From Siphonodentalium dalli (lineage: Eukaryota; Mollusca; Scaphopoda; Gadilida; Siphonodentaliidae), in assembly GCA_032622095.1 (NCBI GenBank), contig CP136065.1:211090151-211154150 (forward strand): DNA of 64,000 nt. Reading direction: 5' to 3'. Positions 61,001 to 63,764 of this stretch are shown piece after piece. Made by a program: the position numbers and the translations under genes. Each line of letters begins with the position of its first letter. The first letter of the stretch is position 1. The notes under the pieces are model-generated. The model had not been told where the DNA came from. It saw nothing but the letters and a program-made list of their open reading frames with translations, and did not search any database.

Positions 61001-63764
61001 TTTAATTTTAGTTGCCCATGGCCAAACATAATTTCCATAAAAGTTAGTTGTGATGTGATATATTTCTCAAAATTTATCCAATAAAACTGAGTTTGTAGAT
61101 GCAACCAAATATTTTAACTTCAAGCTTTTTGCATTTCGAATTGAAATCAAACAATTATAGTACTGAATGGTTTCATTTTGTTGATATTTCAGGCATATGG
61201 ACAATCGTTCTTACAACCAGATATTGCTGTATTCAAACAAAATCTGGAAGCACTGGAAAATTTAAATACCAAATGGAAACTATATCACAAGGTAACCACT
61301 ATAGCTCTCAAATACCTATAAAAACAAAAAGTGCAGAATTATTTGAATGATTATGGTTCTGCAGATATTCGACAATCATTTCATTATTTGAGCAAACATA
61401 AAATTAAATTCAAGATCGATTGGATAGTTTCAGTCTGAAAACATTCCAATATCTCATGTGCTAGCAATAGGTATTCTCTATCCTTAATTAAACCGTCCTA
61501 TACTAAATACTCATTGACAAGAAGTTTCCTTAGGAAATGTTCTGCTAATAAGTTCAACAAATGTTGAATTTATTGTCTGAACATTTTTCTCCAATGAAAA
61601 TGAATTCTTCTGCTCTTCTATTATCTTTTCGCCTGTCTGTCGTCTTCTCATTTTCCCTTAACACCCTCCAAATAAATCATAGACCATTATAACTGAGTGG
61701 GCGAATCCATTTAATAATGAAAGGGTTTAACGCATCCCATGTACTTCTTAGATCTTACAGTAATGCCCTAAATAATCGACTCCTTAACCACAGCAGAATT
61801 ATGGGTAATTTTTCAGGATTTAGTCAGAAATATGGCTTGTTGCCATTCATTTCTGAAATCTTGAAAAATTACCCATAATTCTGCTGTGGTTAAGGAGTCG
61901 ATTATTTAGAGCATTACTGTTGATGTTAGATTGTTAGAAAGAGATCACTACAGTTGAAGTAAGTTGTTCCATAATTTCCATAGGCCTGTATCATTCTACC
62001 AAGGCCCTTCTCAATATTTTACAGGTGATATTTCGGGAAGAGATGCTGGTCCAGTTTCTAACCGTACTGATTCAGGTTCTGGTCAACAGATCACATGACC
62101 TGCTCAGAGAAGAAATCGTCATAACGATATATAACATGGCGGCTGTGGACTTTGATAAGTTCTACGCAAACTTCCTTCCTCACTTCCTGTCGTCATGTGC
62201 TCGACTTGACGACAGCCAGAAAACGGTGCTCAGTCAAAACTTCACAACTGATCAGGTGAGCAGAAATTTGATCCCGTGATAAATTTAGATAGAAGGCCAC
62301 CTCTGTGATAAGTAATTGTTTGTCATGGTAGAAAGAAGAGATTCCGAGCAGAAGTGTACCTTAGCAAAGTCAGACCTAATTTTTTCAACATAATGTTCGG
62401 AACATTACACATTGATGTTTATTGGTCAATGAGCGAACATGCATGTTCTCATACACAGTGATATACGTGTTCTCATGTACACTGATGTTTATTGGTTACT
62501 GAGTGGACTTACGTGTTCTCATACACAGTGATGTTTATTGGTTACTGAGTGGACTTACATGTTCTCATATACACTAGTGTTTATTGGTTACTGAACGGAC
62601 TAAATTTTCTAATTTAGGCCATGAAAGTGAAACCTTTATTTAAATCGGCTTTGGTGTTGTCGTGCGAACTATTTTATGCTACAATATCGGACAATTTCCA
62701 ACAAAATTGATCTGATCTGCCAATTTCCAATTTAATATGGACAGCTTTAGTTTCACAGAATAATGCAGAATGAATTTTAACCAACAAAAGTCATTGAAAA
62801 AAAATTAAGAAAAGCTTACATTCAGTATGTGATGGCAGTGGTCTGATCAGCGTAGCGAGGGGATAGAACTCTTCCTTACAGTTTGGCATCATCTTTGCCT
62901 TCTCGACTAATATCACTAGCTTCCAATGATGGAGAAACTTGGTCTAGTTTTGATTCTATCATCTATTATATATTTTGAAACTTCTGTCTGTATATATGTA
63001 TGTATGTATGTTATAGACTCGAAACTGCTTGACCGATCTGACTCAAATTTGGTATGTAGGCTACTTTGATCCCAGGAACAATATGGGCGGGTCCAATTAC
63101 ACGTGTGACCGTGTCATTGACCTCGCTCATATACTCTCATATAGGCATGTTTCTGGTCCTCGACCGATCCGACACAAATTTGGTATGTAGGCCTACTTTG
63201 GTCCCGGGAACAATATGAGTGTGTCCAATTTCACGTGCAACCATGTCCTTTACCTTGACCTCGCTCATATGCGCTCATATAGTAATATTTTTGGACCGAT
63301 CGAACTCTGCCCAGACAGAGGCGATCACAAAGAAATCCCTAAATAGCCCAGACGAAGTCGGGCACATCAGCTAGTGTAGTATAAATATACTTAACCCTTC
63401 CATGACTGGAACTTCCTGAAATTTTGCGAAAACCTTGTGGCAATGTATTCTCTTATAGGGAGCCTCACATTTATAAGAGAATATATTGGCCTAACAATAT
63501 TACATTAACCTTGTAAGACAAGAGAATGCACTGGCACTGACACATGATTTTTAATGCTGCACCAGCGCAGCTCCCATCATGAAAGGGTTAACGGAATAGC
63601 ACTAATTGATTTACAGTATCGTAAAATTTAAATCTATATTATTCCATTGATTAACTTTTCAGGATCTGCCGTCCTTCACACAGTCAGTTCATCGATTTGT
63701 TAACGATGTCCGATATTACCATCTCATCAATACAAGTCTACCAGGTGGATCTGTGCAATTCTAG
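17608..63764 (+). CDS. XPO6: exportin-6 (XPO6), 22 visible coding exons; initiator exon not found
   Basis: Exportin-6 is a RanGTP-dependent, importin-beta-family nuclear export receptor; in animals its main cargo is actin bound to profilin, which keeps actin out of the nucleus. Joined exons (17608-17698, 18932-19044, 21327-21524, 23924-24083, 26170-26298, 28915-29471, 30955-31064, 34422-34530, 35582-35674, 37144-37373, 37931-38023, 41440-41590, 42149-42295, 46641-46830, 50603-50758, 52796-52910, 56370-56429, 57749-57860, 60431-60586, 61193-61291, 62025-62255, 63663-63764) total 3402 nt in one frame to TAG. The protein aligns by eye with vertebrate XPO6 from its second residue to the C terminus. 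An importin-beta N-terminal domain falls at about residues 30-100, an exportin-1-like region at about 105-190, and helical HEAT-type repeats follow. The ATG must be in an upstream exon ending in phase 0. No AATAAA was seen after the stop before the window ends. Confidence 0.97.
17781..18150. other. XPO6 intron c1, no feature recognised
   Basis: Plain AT-rich intron. The open frame in it has no domain or coding-like composition. Confidence 0.5.
18152..18596. repeat. AGCTCACCTGAG-type interspersed repeat
   Basis: It begins TTAGCTCACCTGAG and ends with the complement CTCAGGTGAGCG. The interior includes CATCCATTGGAGCGTCC and ACCATAATACCGAATGGG-like text. I recognise this as a widespread non-autonomous repeat type of marine invertebrate genomes; its class is uncertain. 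Confidence 0.6.
18932..19044 (+). CDS. XPO6: XPO6 coding exon c2
   Basis: Acceptor ATTTCAG, donor GTATGT; 113 nt. Encodes EVLLDSF then NEYVMMFCMTVLE, part of the importin-beta N-terminal domain. The last 76 nt and the donor are the first copy of an 86-bp tandem repeat. Reading past the first donor gives a stop (TGA) within 14 codons, so the first donor is the productive one. Confidence 0.95.
18969..19312. repeat. 86-bp tandem repeat spanning the c2 donor, 4 copies
   Basis: Copies start ATGGAAGCACAGCTTG at 18969, 19055, 19141 and 19227. They are almost identical (one TACG to TATG change in the last). Each carries the 3' end of exon c2 plus the GTATGTTTTC donor region. The unit is not a multiple of three. 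Confidence 0.97.
19486..20260. mobile_element. TTAA MITEs of end-type P2, tandem composite
   Basis: Starts TTAACCCTTTACCCAACAG and ends TTGGGTAAAGGGTTAA, with an internal copy of the same right end at about 19961-19974. The left hairpin is present twice (19486 and 19574) and the body twice (19684 and 19972), so this is one element plus a partial second copy. All hairpins use the GCCAATGCATTCTC + TTATATATGCGAG palindrome. Confidence 0.85.
20631..20900. mobile_element. TTAA MITE, end-type P3
   Basis: Begins TTAACCCTGTCATGACTGGA and ends CTCCTGTCATGAAAGGTTTAA. The interior has two hairpins from the shared palindrome. TTAA at both ends fits piggyBac-type insertion. Confidence 0.75.
20996..21236. 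mobile_element. TTAA MITE, end-type P3
   Basis: TTAACCCTTACATGTCTGG to CCATCATGAGAGGGTTAA, 241 bp, with two palindromic hairpins. It ends about 90 bp before XPO6 exon c3. Confidence 0.8.
21327..21524 (+). CDS. XPO6: XPO6 coding exon c3
   Basis: Acceptor TTTTCAG, donor GTAAAA; 198 nt, phase 0 at both ends. Encodes NLINKRWVGL and NKLVKLVVDVGRIDWPHF. The RNKL...WP...F pattern is the start of the exportin-1-like region of importin-beta family exportins. Confidence 0.96.
21631..22113. mobile_element. MITE-like element with ~35-bp inverted ends
   Basis: TTTTTTATTACTTGGTTTA near the left end recurs inverted (TAAACCAAGTAATAAAATAA) near the right end. AT-rich interior; exact borders and target duplication are unclear. 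Confidence 0.55.
22151..22653. mobile_element. TTAA-flanked element, TTAAAGGGAC type
   Basis: Starts TTAAAGGGACACAGGGTC and ends GCATTGGGTTCCTTTAA. The body matches 53131-53803 over most of its length (CATTGTTATGTAAACATTAC; GTCAAAGCATTGAAAAATAT), which defines the borders. TTAA at both ends. Confidence 0.7.
22698..22888. mobile_element. double-hairpin MITE, family Q
   Basis: CAAGCCTTGAAATAGCG to CTATTTCAAGGCTTG, with a perfect 8-bp target duplication GTTGATGG at 22690-22697 and 22889-22896. The second hairpin is deleted to a short stub compared with 50106-50355. Confidence 0.9.
22960..23154. mobile_element. TTAA MITE, end-type P3, opposite orientation
   Basis: Starts TTAACCGTTTCATAATGGGAG and ends CATGCAAGGGTTAA, so it is reversed relative to 20996-21236. 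It has one partial hairpin. Confidence 0.65.
23276..23495. mobile_element. 220-bp near-perfect palindrome with P1 ends
   Basis: TTAACCCTTTCAGTGCC to GGCACTGAAAGGGTTAA. The two 100-nt arms are almost exact complements, meeting at AGAGCTCTACTCTTAGAG. Unlike other P1 elements the interior is not the shared palindrome; it contains ATTATAATAATGTGATAC. Confidence 0.9.
23924..24083 (+). CDS. XPO6: XPO6 coding exon c4
   Basis: Acceptor CTTGTAG, donor GTAAGT; 160 nt, ends phase 1. Encodes LTQDPETALLGI and LLKTTSEELASPREDL, a strongly conserved XPO6 stretch. Confidence 0.95.
24152..24589. mobile_element. long variant of family Q
   Basis: CAAGCTTGCAAATAATGTG to CCAGACTTG. The flanks ATAGCTAA and ATAGCTGA are a 7/8 target duplication. 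Each end carries one GAGGTCCCCAGAGGGTGAAT stem-loop, with a unique middle (CTTCAATCTGATCCT). The same middle is seen in 27800-28691 and 53824-54194. Confidence 0.75.
24768..24996. repeat. dispersed repeat, family S, reversed copy
   Basis: Contains GGATTCTCCCATCAGCTATA, ATAATAAGTTCAACAAATG and GGATAACTACTCGTCAATGAG. Related copies are at about 52270-52500, 56577-56760 and 61497-61735. Confidence 0.6.
25070..25745. repeat. dispersed repeat, also at about 45960-46410
   Basis: GTAGATGACTACATTGAAG, AACAATTGAGAGGCACTGG and CAAAATAAAGTCCTCCCTCC match the stretch at 46000-46390. A 170-codon minus-strand frame crosses it but has no recognisable domain. Confidence 0.6.
25772..26056. mobile_element. 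TTAA MITE, end-type P1
   Basis: TTAACCTTTTCAGTGCCAGG to GGCACTCAAAGGGTTAA, 285 bp, with the shared palindrome on the right and an A/T-rich middle. Confidence 0.85.
26170..26298 (+). CDS. XPO6: XPO6 coding exon c5
   Basis: Acceptor ATTTTCAG, donor GTAAAT; 129 nt, phase 1 out. Encodes ILESVLERNRHVV, TATPPPSPTRGE and a Ser-rich tail (MLLFSSSPRQP). The Pro-rich TATPPPSPT segment is typical of XPO6 and is probably a flexible loop. Confidence 0.95.
26533..26933. mobile_element. TTAA MITE, end-type P2
   Basis: ATAACCCTTTACCCAACAG (left TTAA changed to ATAA) to TTGGGTAAAGGGTTAA, near-identical to 51596-51987. Two hairpins from the shared palindrome. It shares its right TTAA with the next element. 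Confidence 0.85.
26930..27174. mobile_element. TTAA MITE, end-type P3, joined to the previous one
   Basis: TTAACCCTTCCATGACTTG to CCCATCATGAAAGGCTTAA. The left TTAA (26930-26933) is also the right TTAA of the P2 element, so they lie tip to tip. Confidence 0.85.
27301..27492. mobile_element. TTAA MITE, end-type P3, reversed
   Basis: TTAACCCTTTCATTATGGGAG to CAGTCATGGAAGGGTTAT; the last TTAA is changed to TTAT. One partial hairpin. Confidence 0.7.
27800..28691. mobile_element. long variant of family Q, split by a nested element
   Basis: GAAGCCTGAATTTAGTGTG to CTAAATTCAGGCTTG, with a perfect 8-bp target duplication GCTATGAG at 27792-27799 and 28692-28699. A Harbinger-like element (28010-28472) interrupts the middle. 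Confidence 0.85.
28010..28472. mobile_element. nested Harbinger-like MITE
   Basis: GGCCAAAAAAAA to TTTTTTGGCC, with matching inner arms (TTTCTGGTGAC and GTCACCAGAAA). The 3-bp flank TTA at 28007-28009 and 28473-28475 fits PIF/Harbinger TWA duplications. Confidence 0.7.
28915..29471 (+). CDS. XPO6: XPO6 coding exon c6 (largest)
   Basis: Acceptor TATTTTAG, donor GTAGGT; 557 nt, ends phase 0. Encodes ALECLSHLFSWIPLS, LAMNCINELLSKNCVPREFE and LDESYIDRFTDFLRLFVS, all nearly identical to vertebrate XPO6. The segment around KKTNTTNGTS is a low-complexity loop that varies in the family. Confidence 0.97.
30289..30875. mobile_element. hAT-like element, copy 1
   Basis: CAGGGTCCACGCTGGGCC to GGCAGCGCGAACCCTG; CAGGG fits YARNG. 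Subterminal TTTGCCAAAT repeats at both ends. The flanks TTTATGTC and CTGATGTC agree at 6 of 8. The element at 55354-55922 is the same in the other orientation. Confidence 0.75.
30955..31064 (+). CDS. XPO6: XPO6 coding exon c7
   Basis: Acceptor TTTTTAG, donor GTGAGA; 110 nt, ends phase 2. Encodes PDHD, GFFNCLDIWLIFLDYL and KLKERTSDKTAIID. Confidence 0.95.
31093..31163. mobile_element. minimal family Q remnant
   Basis: CAAGCCTGCAAATAGTGTG to ACACTATTTACAGGCTTG, 71 bp, with flanks CTCATCAA and CTCATCAC (7/8). It lies just 28 bp after the donor of exon c7. Confidence 0.75.
31926..32198 (+). pseudogene. DIRS internal open frame, unassigned
   Basis: A 90-codon frame with a Pro/Gly/Trp-rich stretch (FPPYYKPPLPGAWQTGYW) in the 5' part of the DIRS element, where the gag-like frame is expected. 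No domain is recognised. It could be a gag remnant or chance; other short frames follow to about 33150. Confidence 0.3.
33928..34026. repeat. DIRS internal complementary region
   Basis: 33928-33968 (CAGTGGGCAAGATACCTTTG, CGGAGATA) complements the left tip at 31378-31418. 33969-34026 (CAATATTTTCCTAAATAAG, CTCCTAGAAGTATCTTGCCC) complements the right tip at 34235-34292. The joint at 33968/33969 equals the circle junction. Confidence 0.75.
34422..34530 (+). CDS. XPO6: XPO6 coding exon c8
   Basis: Acceptor ATTTCAG, donor GTATGT; 109 nt, ends phase 0. Encodes YKEALVSLVCSILQKIQF and the acidic SQLEELDDDALDDD, an XPO6 signature. Confidence 0.96.
34657..34690. mobile_element. 34-bp remnant with P1 ends
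   Basis: TTAACCCTTTCAGTGCC followed almost at once by CCGAAAGGGTTAA. Both TTAA tips are kept and the interior is gone. Confidence 0.65.
35582..35674 (+). CDS. XPO6: XPO6 coding exon c9
   Basis: Acceptor TATTTTAG, donor GTAAGT; 93 nt, phase 0. Encodes SETEWQHLLRQN, LEVVAKVAEIIP and ADVFKWL. Its last 35 nt and donor are the first of ten tandem copies. Reading beyond the first donor meets TGA after three codons. Confidence 0.95.
35640..36069. repeat. 43-bp tandem repeat spanning the c9 donor, 10 copies
   Basis: CTGAGATAAT starts copies at 35640, 35683, 35726, 35768, 35811, 35854, 35897, 35940, 35983 and 36027. Each has the exon c9 3' end plus a GTAAGT-type donor (one is GTAAGC). The tenth copy is preceded by more exon-like sequence (GTTGTTGCTAAAGTTG), so it derives from a longer duplication. 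Confidence 0.97.
36476..36609. mobile_element. small TTAA-flanked MITE
   Basis: TTAACTGTTCTGAG to CTCAGAACAGTTAA, with inner GAGAA/TTCTC complementarity; 134 bp. Confidence 0.6.
36715..36927. mobile_element. long-palindrome MITE, family R
   Basis: CAGTAATGCCCTAAGTAATC to GCATTACTG, TA flanks, full-length near-perfect palindrome. Confidence 0.85.
37144..37373 (+). CDS. XPO6: XPO6 coding exon c10
   Basis: Acceptor ATTATAG, donor GTTTGT; 230 nt, ends phase 2. Encodes ECRKLHCALRDLASFLQ and GRLSHYFIGEKF. Confidence 0.96.
37529..37790. mobile_element. TTAA MITE, end-type P3, reversed
   Basis: TTAACCTTTCTTGCCGCGAG to CAGTCATGGAAGGGTTAA, 262 bp, two full hairpins from the shared palindrome. Confidence 0.8.
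37931..38023 (+). CDS. XPO6: XPO6 coding exon c11
   Basis: Acceptor ATTACAG, donor GTGAGT; 93 nt, phase 2 in and out. Encodes LVIIATYCTKLKLYEV and LQGDFIEV. The alternative donor two bases upstream (GTGTGA) would break the frame to exon c12. Confidence 0.93.
38086..39199. mobile_element. TTAA-flanked element with internal tandem repeats
   Basis: TTAACTCTTTCACTGCC to GGCAGTGAAAGAGTTAA. The body has at least four imperfect units of about 170-210 bp. Each unit contains GGCGGCCATCTTGTTTTGTG, a GTCACGTGACC-like site and AATACC..CATACCAAGTTT; units start near 38287, 38574, 38781 and 38952. Confidence 0.75.
39852..40341. mobile_element. nested TTAA-flanked MITE
   Basis: TTAAAGGCCCACTTAA to TTAAGTGGGCCTTTAA, perfect 16-bp inverted ends. 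It contains a run of about 30 C at 40022-40051. Confidence 0.8.
40022..40051. repeat. poly-C run
   Basis: About 30 consecutive C. G runs occur at about 47591-47613 and 58927-58941. Exact lengths of such runs are unreliable in assemblies. Confidence 0.9.
41051..41285. mobile_element. TTAA MITE, end-type P1
   Basis: TTAACCCTTTGAGTGCCAGG to GGCACTCAAAGGGTTAA, one full hairpin from the shared palindrome. Its right TTAA overlaps the start of the exon c12 duplication. Confidence 0.85.
41284..41456. repeat. tandem repeat spanning the c12 acceptor, 3 copies
   Basis: The unit runs AAGGTATTAATATTTGTGG, TATATAATTTTTAACATGTG, TTTTTCAGACACGCCCAGACC. Copy spacings are 61 and 48 bp (third copy shortened). 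Acceptors lie at 41330, 41391 and 41439. From the first, the frame stops at TAA after HAQT; from the second it stops after about ten codons. Only the third is productive. Confidence 0.96.
41440..41590 (+). CDS. XPO6: XPO6 coding exon c12
   Basis: Acceptor TTTTCAG (third copy), donor GTGAGT; 151 nt, ends phase 0. Encodes VHAQTLATLKAYTHW and ILSILDAIIPLFTKQ. Confidence 0.95.
42149..42295 (+). CDS. XPO6: XPO6 coding exon c13
   Basis: Acceptor GTTTGTAG, donor GTAATT; 147 nt, phase 0. Encodes SASHLLLSLTTTLRPAFF and FYSQVAMGTMDGLCSE. Confidence 0.95.
42300..43860. other. XPO6 intron c13, left part: no gene recognised
   Basis: No recognised repeat ends. Several short frames (for example 42615-42869) lack domains. 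TGTCAGGC/GCCTGACA-type motifs near 43340-43760 hint at a diverged mobile element. Confidence 0.35.
43865..44086 (+). other. intronic open frame, unassigned
   Basis: A 73-codon frame with protein-like composition (FDAHFEHFQSQHALIKNF, AGDADEWKTNVSNS) and no splice context worked out. No domain recognised; it may be a decayed gene or transposon fragment. Confidence 0.2.
44120..44720. repeat. CATAGTATGGTACACAT-type interspersed repeat
   Basis: Starts with the palindrome ACCATAGTATGGT, then GTCGATGTCCGGATTGACC and CTGTCTGTCC runs. About three tandem units of roughly 130 bp follow, each with AACCAAATTTGGTAT and CAGATCGAGTT. A shorter copy is at about 45125-45340. Confidence 0.7.
45125..45345. repeat. 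short copy of the 44120-44720 repeat
   Basis: Same head (ACCATAGTATGGTACACAT, GTCGATGTCCGGATTGACC) but only one internal unit. Confidence 0.75.
45960..46410. repeat. dispersed repeat, copy of 25070-25745
   Basis: GTAGATGACTACAATTAAG, TTAGCTGATCCTCATG and AACTCTCCCTCCCTCATTG match the earlier copy in the same orientation. Confidence 0.6.
46641..46830 (+). CDS. XPO6: XPO6 coding exon c14
   Basis: Acceptor TTTTTACAG, donor GTAATT; 190 nt, ends phase 1. Encodes AQLLVYRSLSHY, LLLPWTNLSDSEQSW and FVQQVSKHFFDF. Confidence 0.95.
46857..47640. repeat. GTCCGTCCGTC-type interspersed repeat with internal tandem units
   Basis: Starts CCCCCGCAACGAAGTTAGGG, TATACTGGAGTC and GTCCGTCCGTC. Four units of about 120-130 bp follow, each with ACCATGGGAACCTGTGCACC and AATTTTGTCC. 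It ends at a G run and GGGACAGTCACACCTCTAG. It begins 27 bp after the donor of exon c14. Confidence 0.75.
47484..47506. repeat. short interstitial TTAGGG repeat
   Basis: Three to four tandem TTAGGG units at the right end of the repeat above. Too short to be more than a simple repeat. Confidence 0.8.
47641..50097. other. XPO6 intron c14: no gene recognised
   Basis: About 2.4 kb without credible coding sequence. A small inverted repeat (AGCGGAATTTACAAAA and TTTTGTAAATTCCGCT) lies at about 49880-49970. The rest is unassigned. Confidence 0.4.
50106..50355. mobile_element. double-hairpin MITE, family Q, complete
   Basis: CAAGCCTTGAAATATAGCG to CACTATTTCAAGGCTTG, 250 bp, with a perfect 8-bp target duplication ATGCTGGA at 50098-50105 and 50356-50363. 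Two stem-loops follow each other (about 50138-50230 and 50240-50326), each with a stem of about 40 bp. Confidence 0.92.
50603..50758 (+). CDS. XPO6: XPO6 coding exon c15
   Basis: Acceptor TTGGCAG, donor GTATGT; 156 nt, phase 1 in and out. Encodes ISKTLNRYVDWIETIASE and CYHSLQEPIQVSLNIFP. Confidence 0.95.
51596..51987. mobile_element. TTAA MITE, end-type P2, complete
   Basis: TTAACCCTTTACCCAACAG to TTGGGTAAAGGGTTAA, 392 bp; one shared-palindrome hairpin near each end with an AT-rich middle. Confidence 0.9.
52270..52500. repeat. dispersed repeat, family S
   Basis: ACTAAATACTCATTGACGAG, CCCTTAGGAAATGTTCAG and CTGATGGGAGAATC. A small inverted repeat (TTGTTCAACATA) lies inside. Confidence 0.6.
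52503..52665. mobile_element. family R MITE, shortened palindrome
   Basis: CAGTAATGCCCTAATTAATC to GCATTACTG with TA flanks. The central part of both arms is deleted, so it meets at GGCTTGTTGCCATATTTCC. Confidence 0.8.
52796..52910 (+). CDS. XPO6: XPO6 coding exon c16
   Basis: Acceptor TTGCAG, donor GTGACA; 115 nt, phase 1 in, phase 2 out. Encodes DIVEVFMSFFLALFQ and GLRLQMGVPFTEQ, nearly identical to vertebrate XPO6. Confidence 0.96.
52924..53134. mobile_element. TTAA MITE, end-type P3
   Basis: TTAACCCGTACCATGACTGG to CCCGCCATGAAAGGGTTAA. It starts 13 bp after the exon c16 donor and shares its right TTAA with the next element. Confidence 0.8.
53131..53803. mobile_element. TTAA-flanked element, TTAAAGG type, with nested family Q
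   Basis: TTAAAGGAACTCACTGCC to TTGGGTCCCTTTAA; same family as 22151-22653. A family Q element (53445-53639) interrupts it. Confidence 0.7.
53445..53639. mobile_element. double-hairpin MITE, family Q, nested
   Basis: CAAGCCTTGAAATAGTGTG to CTATTTCAAGGCTTG. The second hairpin is reduced. Flanks GCGCAAT and TTGCAAT match only partly. Confidence 0.85.
53824..54194. mobile_element. long variant of family Q, left tip lost
   Basis: Starts inside the left stem (CCCAGAGGGTGAATTTAGTG) and ends ACACTATTTGCTGGCTTG. The middle (GATCAGATTGAA) is as in 24152-24589. Confidence 0.65.
54272..54525. mobile_element. double-hairpin MITE, family Q, complete
   Basis: CAAGCCTTGAAATAGTGTG to CTATTTCAAGGCTTG, 254 bp, with a perfect 8-bp target duplication TCTGTTAG at 54264-54271 and 54526-54533. 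Confidence 0.92.
54540..55350. other. XPO6 intron c16, right part: no gene recognised
   Basis: Unassigned sequence with a short GGATA run near 54807. Open frames here (for example 54849-55169) show no recognisable domain. Confidence 0.35.
55354..55922. mobile_element. hAT-like element, copy 2, inverted
   Basis: CAGGGTTCGCGCTGCCAC to GCCCAGCGCGGTCCCTG, with flanks TATTATAG and TATTCTAG (7/8 target duplication). Same family as 30289-30875 but in the opposite orientation. Confidence 0.8.
56370..56429 (+). CDS. XPO6: XPO6 coding exon c17 (smallest)
   Basis: Acceptor GCTTTCAG, donor GTAAGT; 60 nt, phase 2 in and out. Encodes REQLTETLSNETSASI and RVVEK; vertebrate XPO6 has a matching REQL...RVVEK segment. 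Confidence 0.92.
56577..56760. repeat. dispersed repeat, family S
   Basis: ATTTCCCAACAATTAATAG, CTTGTATTATCTGATTGTC, CCAGATGAACTGAATGGGAG. Confidence 0.55.
56762..56960. mobile_element. TTAA MITE, end-type P3, left end eroded
   Basis: Starts inside the first hairpin (AATGCGAGTCTCCC) and ends CTCCCTCATGAAAGGGTTGA, with TTAA changed to TTGA. Confidence 0.6.
56965..57120. repeat. direct repeat pair, copy 1 (other at 62815-62975)
   Basis: TATGTGATGGCAGTGGTC, GGCATCATCTTTG and GATGGAGAAACTT, followed by TAGTTTTGATTCTATCAT, match the later copy. Confidence 0.65.
57469..57721. mobile_element. double-hairpin MITE, family Q, complete
   Basis: CAAGCCTTGAAATAGTGAG to CTATTTCAAGGCTTG, 253 bp, with a perfect 8-bp target duplication ATCATTCT at 57461-57468 and 57722-57729. 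It ends 27 bp before exon c18, so it sits where the polypyrimidine tract and branch point would be. Confidence 0.92.
57749..57860 (+). CDS. XPO6: XPO6 coding exon c18
   Basis: Acceptor GTTCACAG, donor GTAAGC; 112 nt, ends phase 0. Encodes FLKIIQLIVQEPEAAFKAF and MDQIYPIIAQ. Confidence 0.95.
58046..58490. mobile_element. TTAA MITE, end-type P1, long copy
   Basis: TTAACCCTTTCAGTGCC to TAGCACTGAAAGGGTTAA, 445 bp; shared palindrome on the left, then a body also found at 9760-10129. Confidence 0.88.
59394..59684 (+). pseudogene. N-terminal zinc-finger fragment of a hAT-type transposase, interrupted
   Basis: From ATG at 59394 the frame reads MGKCVFNTVWL, stops at TAG (codon 12), and continues in the same frame through YSGWLQQ, CVLCCKEIYI, GMGESALKSHVKSTKHA. 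The CxxC...HxxxxxH spacing is a BED-like or related zinc finger, of the sort that opens many hAT transposases and their domesticated relatives. No catalytic domain follows before the stop at 59685. Seen: the frame, the stop and the Cys/His pattern. Inferred: transposase origin, supported by the surrounding inverted repeats. Confidence 0.6.
60031..60088. repeat. perfect 24-bp-arm hairpin
   Basis: CATTAATTGGATGGGTATAC + TAGT and its exact complement, separated by a 10-nt AT loop. It lies inside the hAT-like element 59054-60321. Confidence 0.9.
60431..60586 (+). CDS. XPO6: XPO6 coding exon c19
   Basis: Acceptor CCTTACAG, donor GTAGAT; 156 nt, phase 0. Encodes SLFDVLLDI, LLNNWRYFFKGSVLATLQ and AEQMENREHFVNVMQ. 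Confidence 0.96.
60594..60812 (+). other. intronic open frame after c19, unassigned
   Basis: A 72-codon frame starting 8 nt after the c19 donor with coding-like composition (NIAFTNIAENFKEIDDTSLW, SSELLSVF). It is not part of XPO6, since c19 joins c20 seamlessly. No domain recognised. Confidence 0.25.
61193..61291 (+). CDS. XPO6: XPO6 coding exon c20
   Basis: Acceptor ATTTCAG, donor GTAACC; 99 nt, phase 0. Encodes AYGQSFLQPDIAVFKQNL and LNTKWKLYHK. Confidence 0.95.
61497..61735. repeat. dispersed repeat, family S
   Basis: ACTAAATACTCATTGACAAG, CCTTAGGAAATGTTCTG and GAGTGGGCGAATCCATTTA, ending near AATGAAAGGGTTTAA. Confidence 0.6.
61758..61919. mobile_element. family R MITE, shortened
   Basis: CAGTAATGCCCTAAATAATC to GCATTACTG; TA on the left, TT on the right. 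Centre of the palindrome deleted. Confidence 0.78.
62025..62255 (+). CDS. XPO6: XPO6 coding exon c21
   Basis: Acceptor TTTTACAG, donor GTGAGC; 231 nt, phase 0. Encodes VLVNRSHDLLREE, IYNMAAVDFDKFYANFLP and NFTTDQ, very close to vertebrate XPO6. Confidence 0.97.
62408..62600. repeat. minisatellite, ~49-bp unit, 4 copies
   Basis: Imperfect units with GTGATGTTTATTGGTTACTG, AGTGGACTTACGTGTTCTC. Confidence 0.85.
62815..62975. repeat. direct repeat pair, copy 2
   Basis: Matches 56965-57120, with an extra GATCAGCGTAGCGAGGGG. It runs into a TATG microsatellite at about 62985-63012. Confidence 0.65.
63010..63372. repeat. ACCGATC..CAAATTTGGTATGTAGG repeat, two tandem units
   Basis: Two units of about 120 bp, each with CAAATTTGGTATGTAGG, GGAACAATATG and GACCTCGCTCATAT. 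Similar in style to 44120-44720. Confidence 0.6.
63391..63591. mobile_element. TTAA MITE, end-type P3
   Basis: TTAACCCTTCCATGACTGG to CCCATCATGAAAGGGTTAA, 201 bp. It lies just before the last XPO6 exon. Confidence 0.82.
63663..63764 (+). CDS. XPO6: XPO6 coding exon c22 (last) with stop
   Basis: Acceptor CTTTTCAG; 102 nt ending in TAG. Encodes DLPSFTQSVHRFVNDVRYY and ends PGGSVQF; vertebrate XPO6 ends with a similar LPPGTVKL. The 3' untranslated region continues past 63764 with no AATAAA seen to the window end. Confidence 0.96.
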   Translation, partial: DLPSFTQSVHRFVNDVRYYHLINTSLPGGSVQF

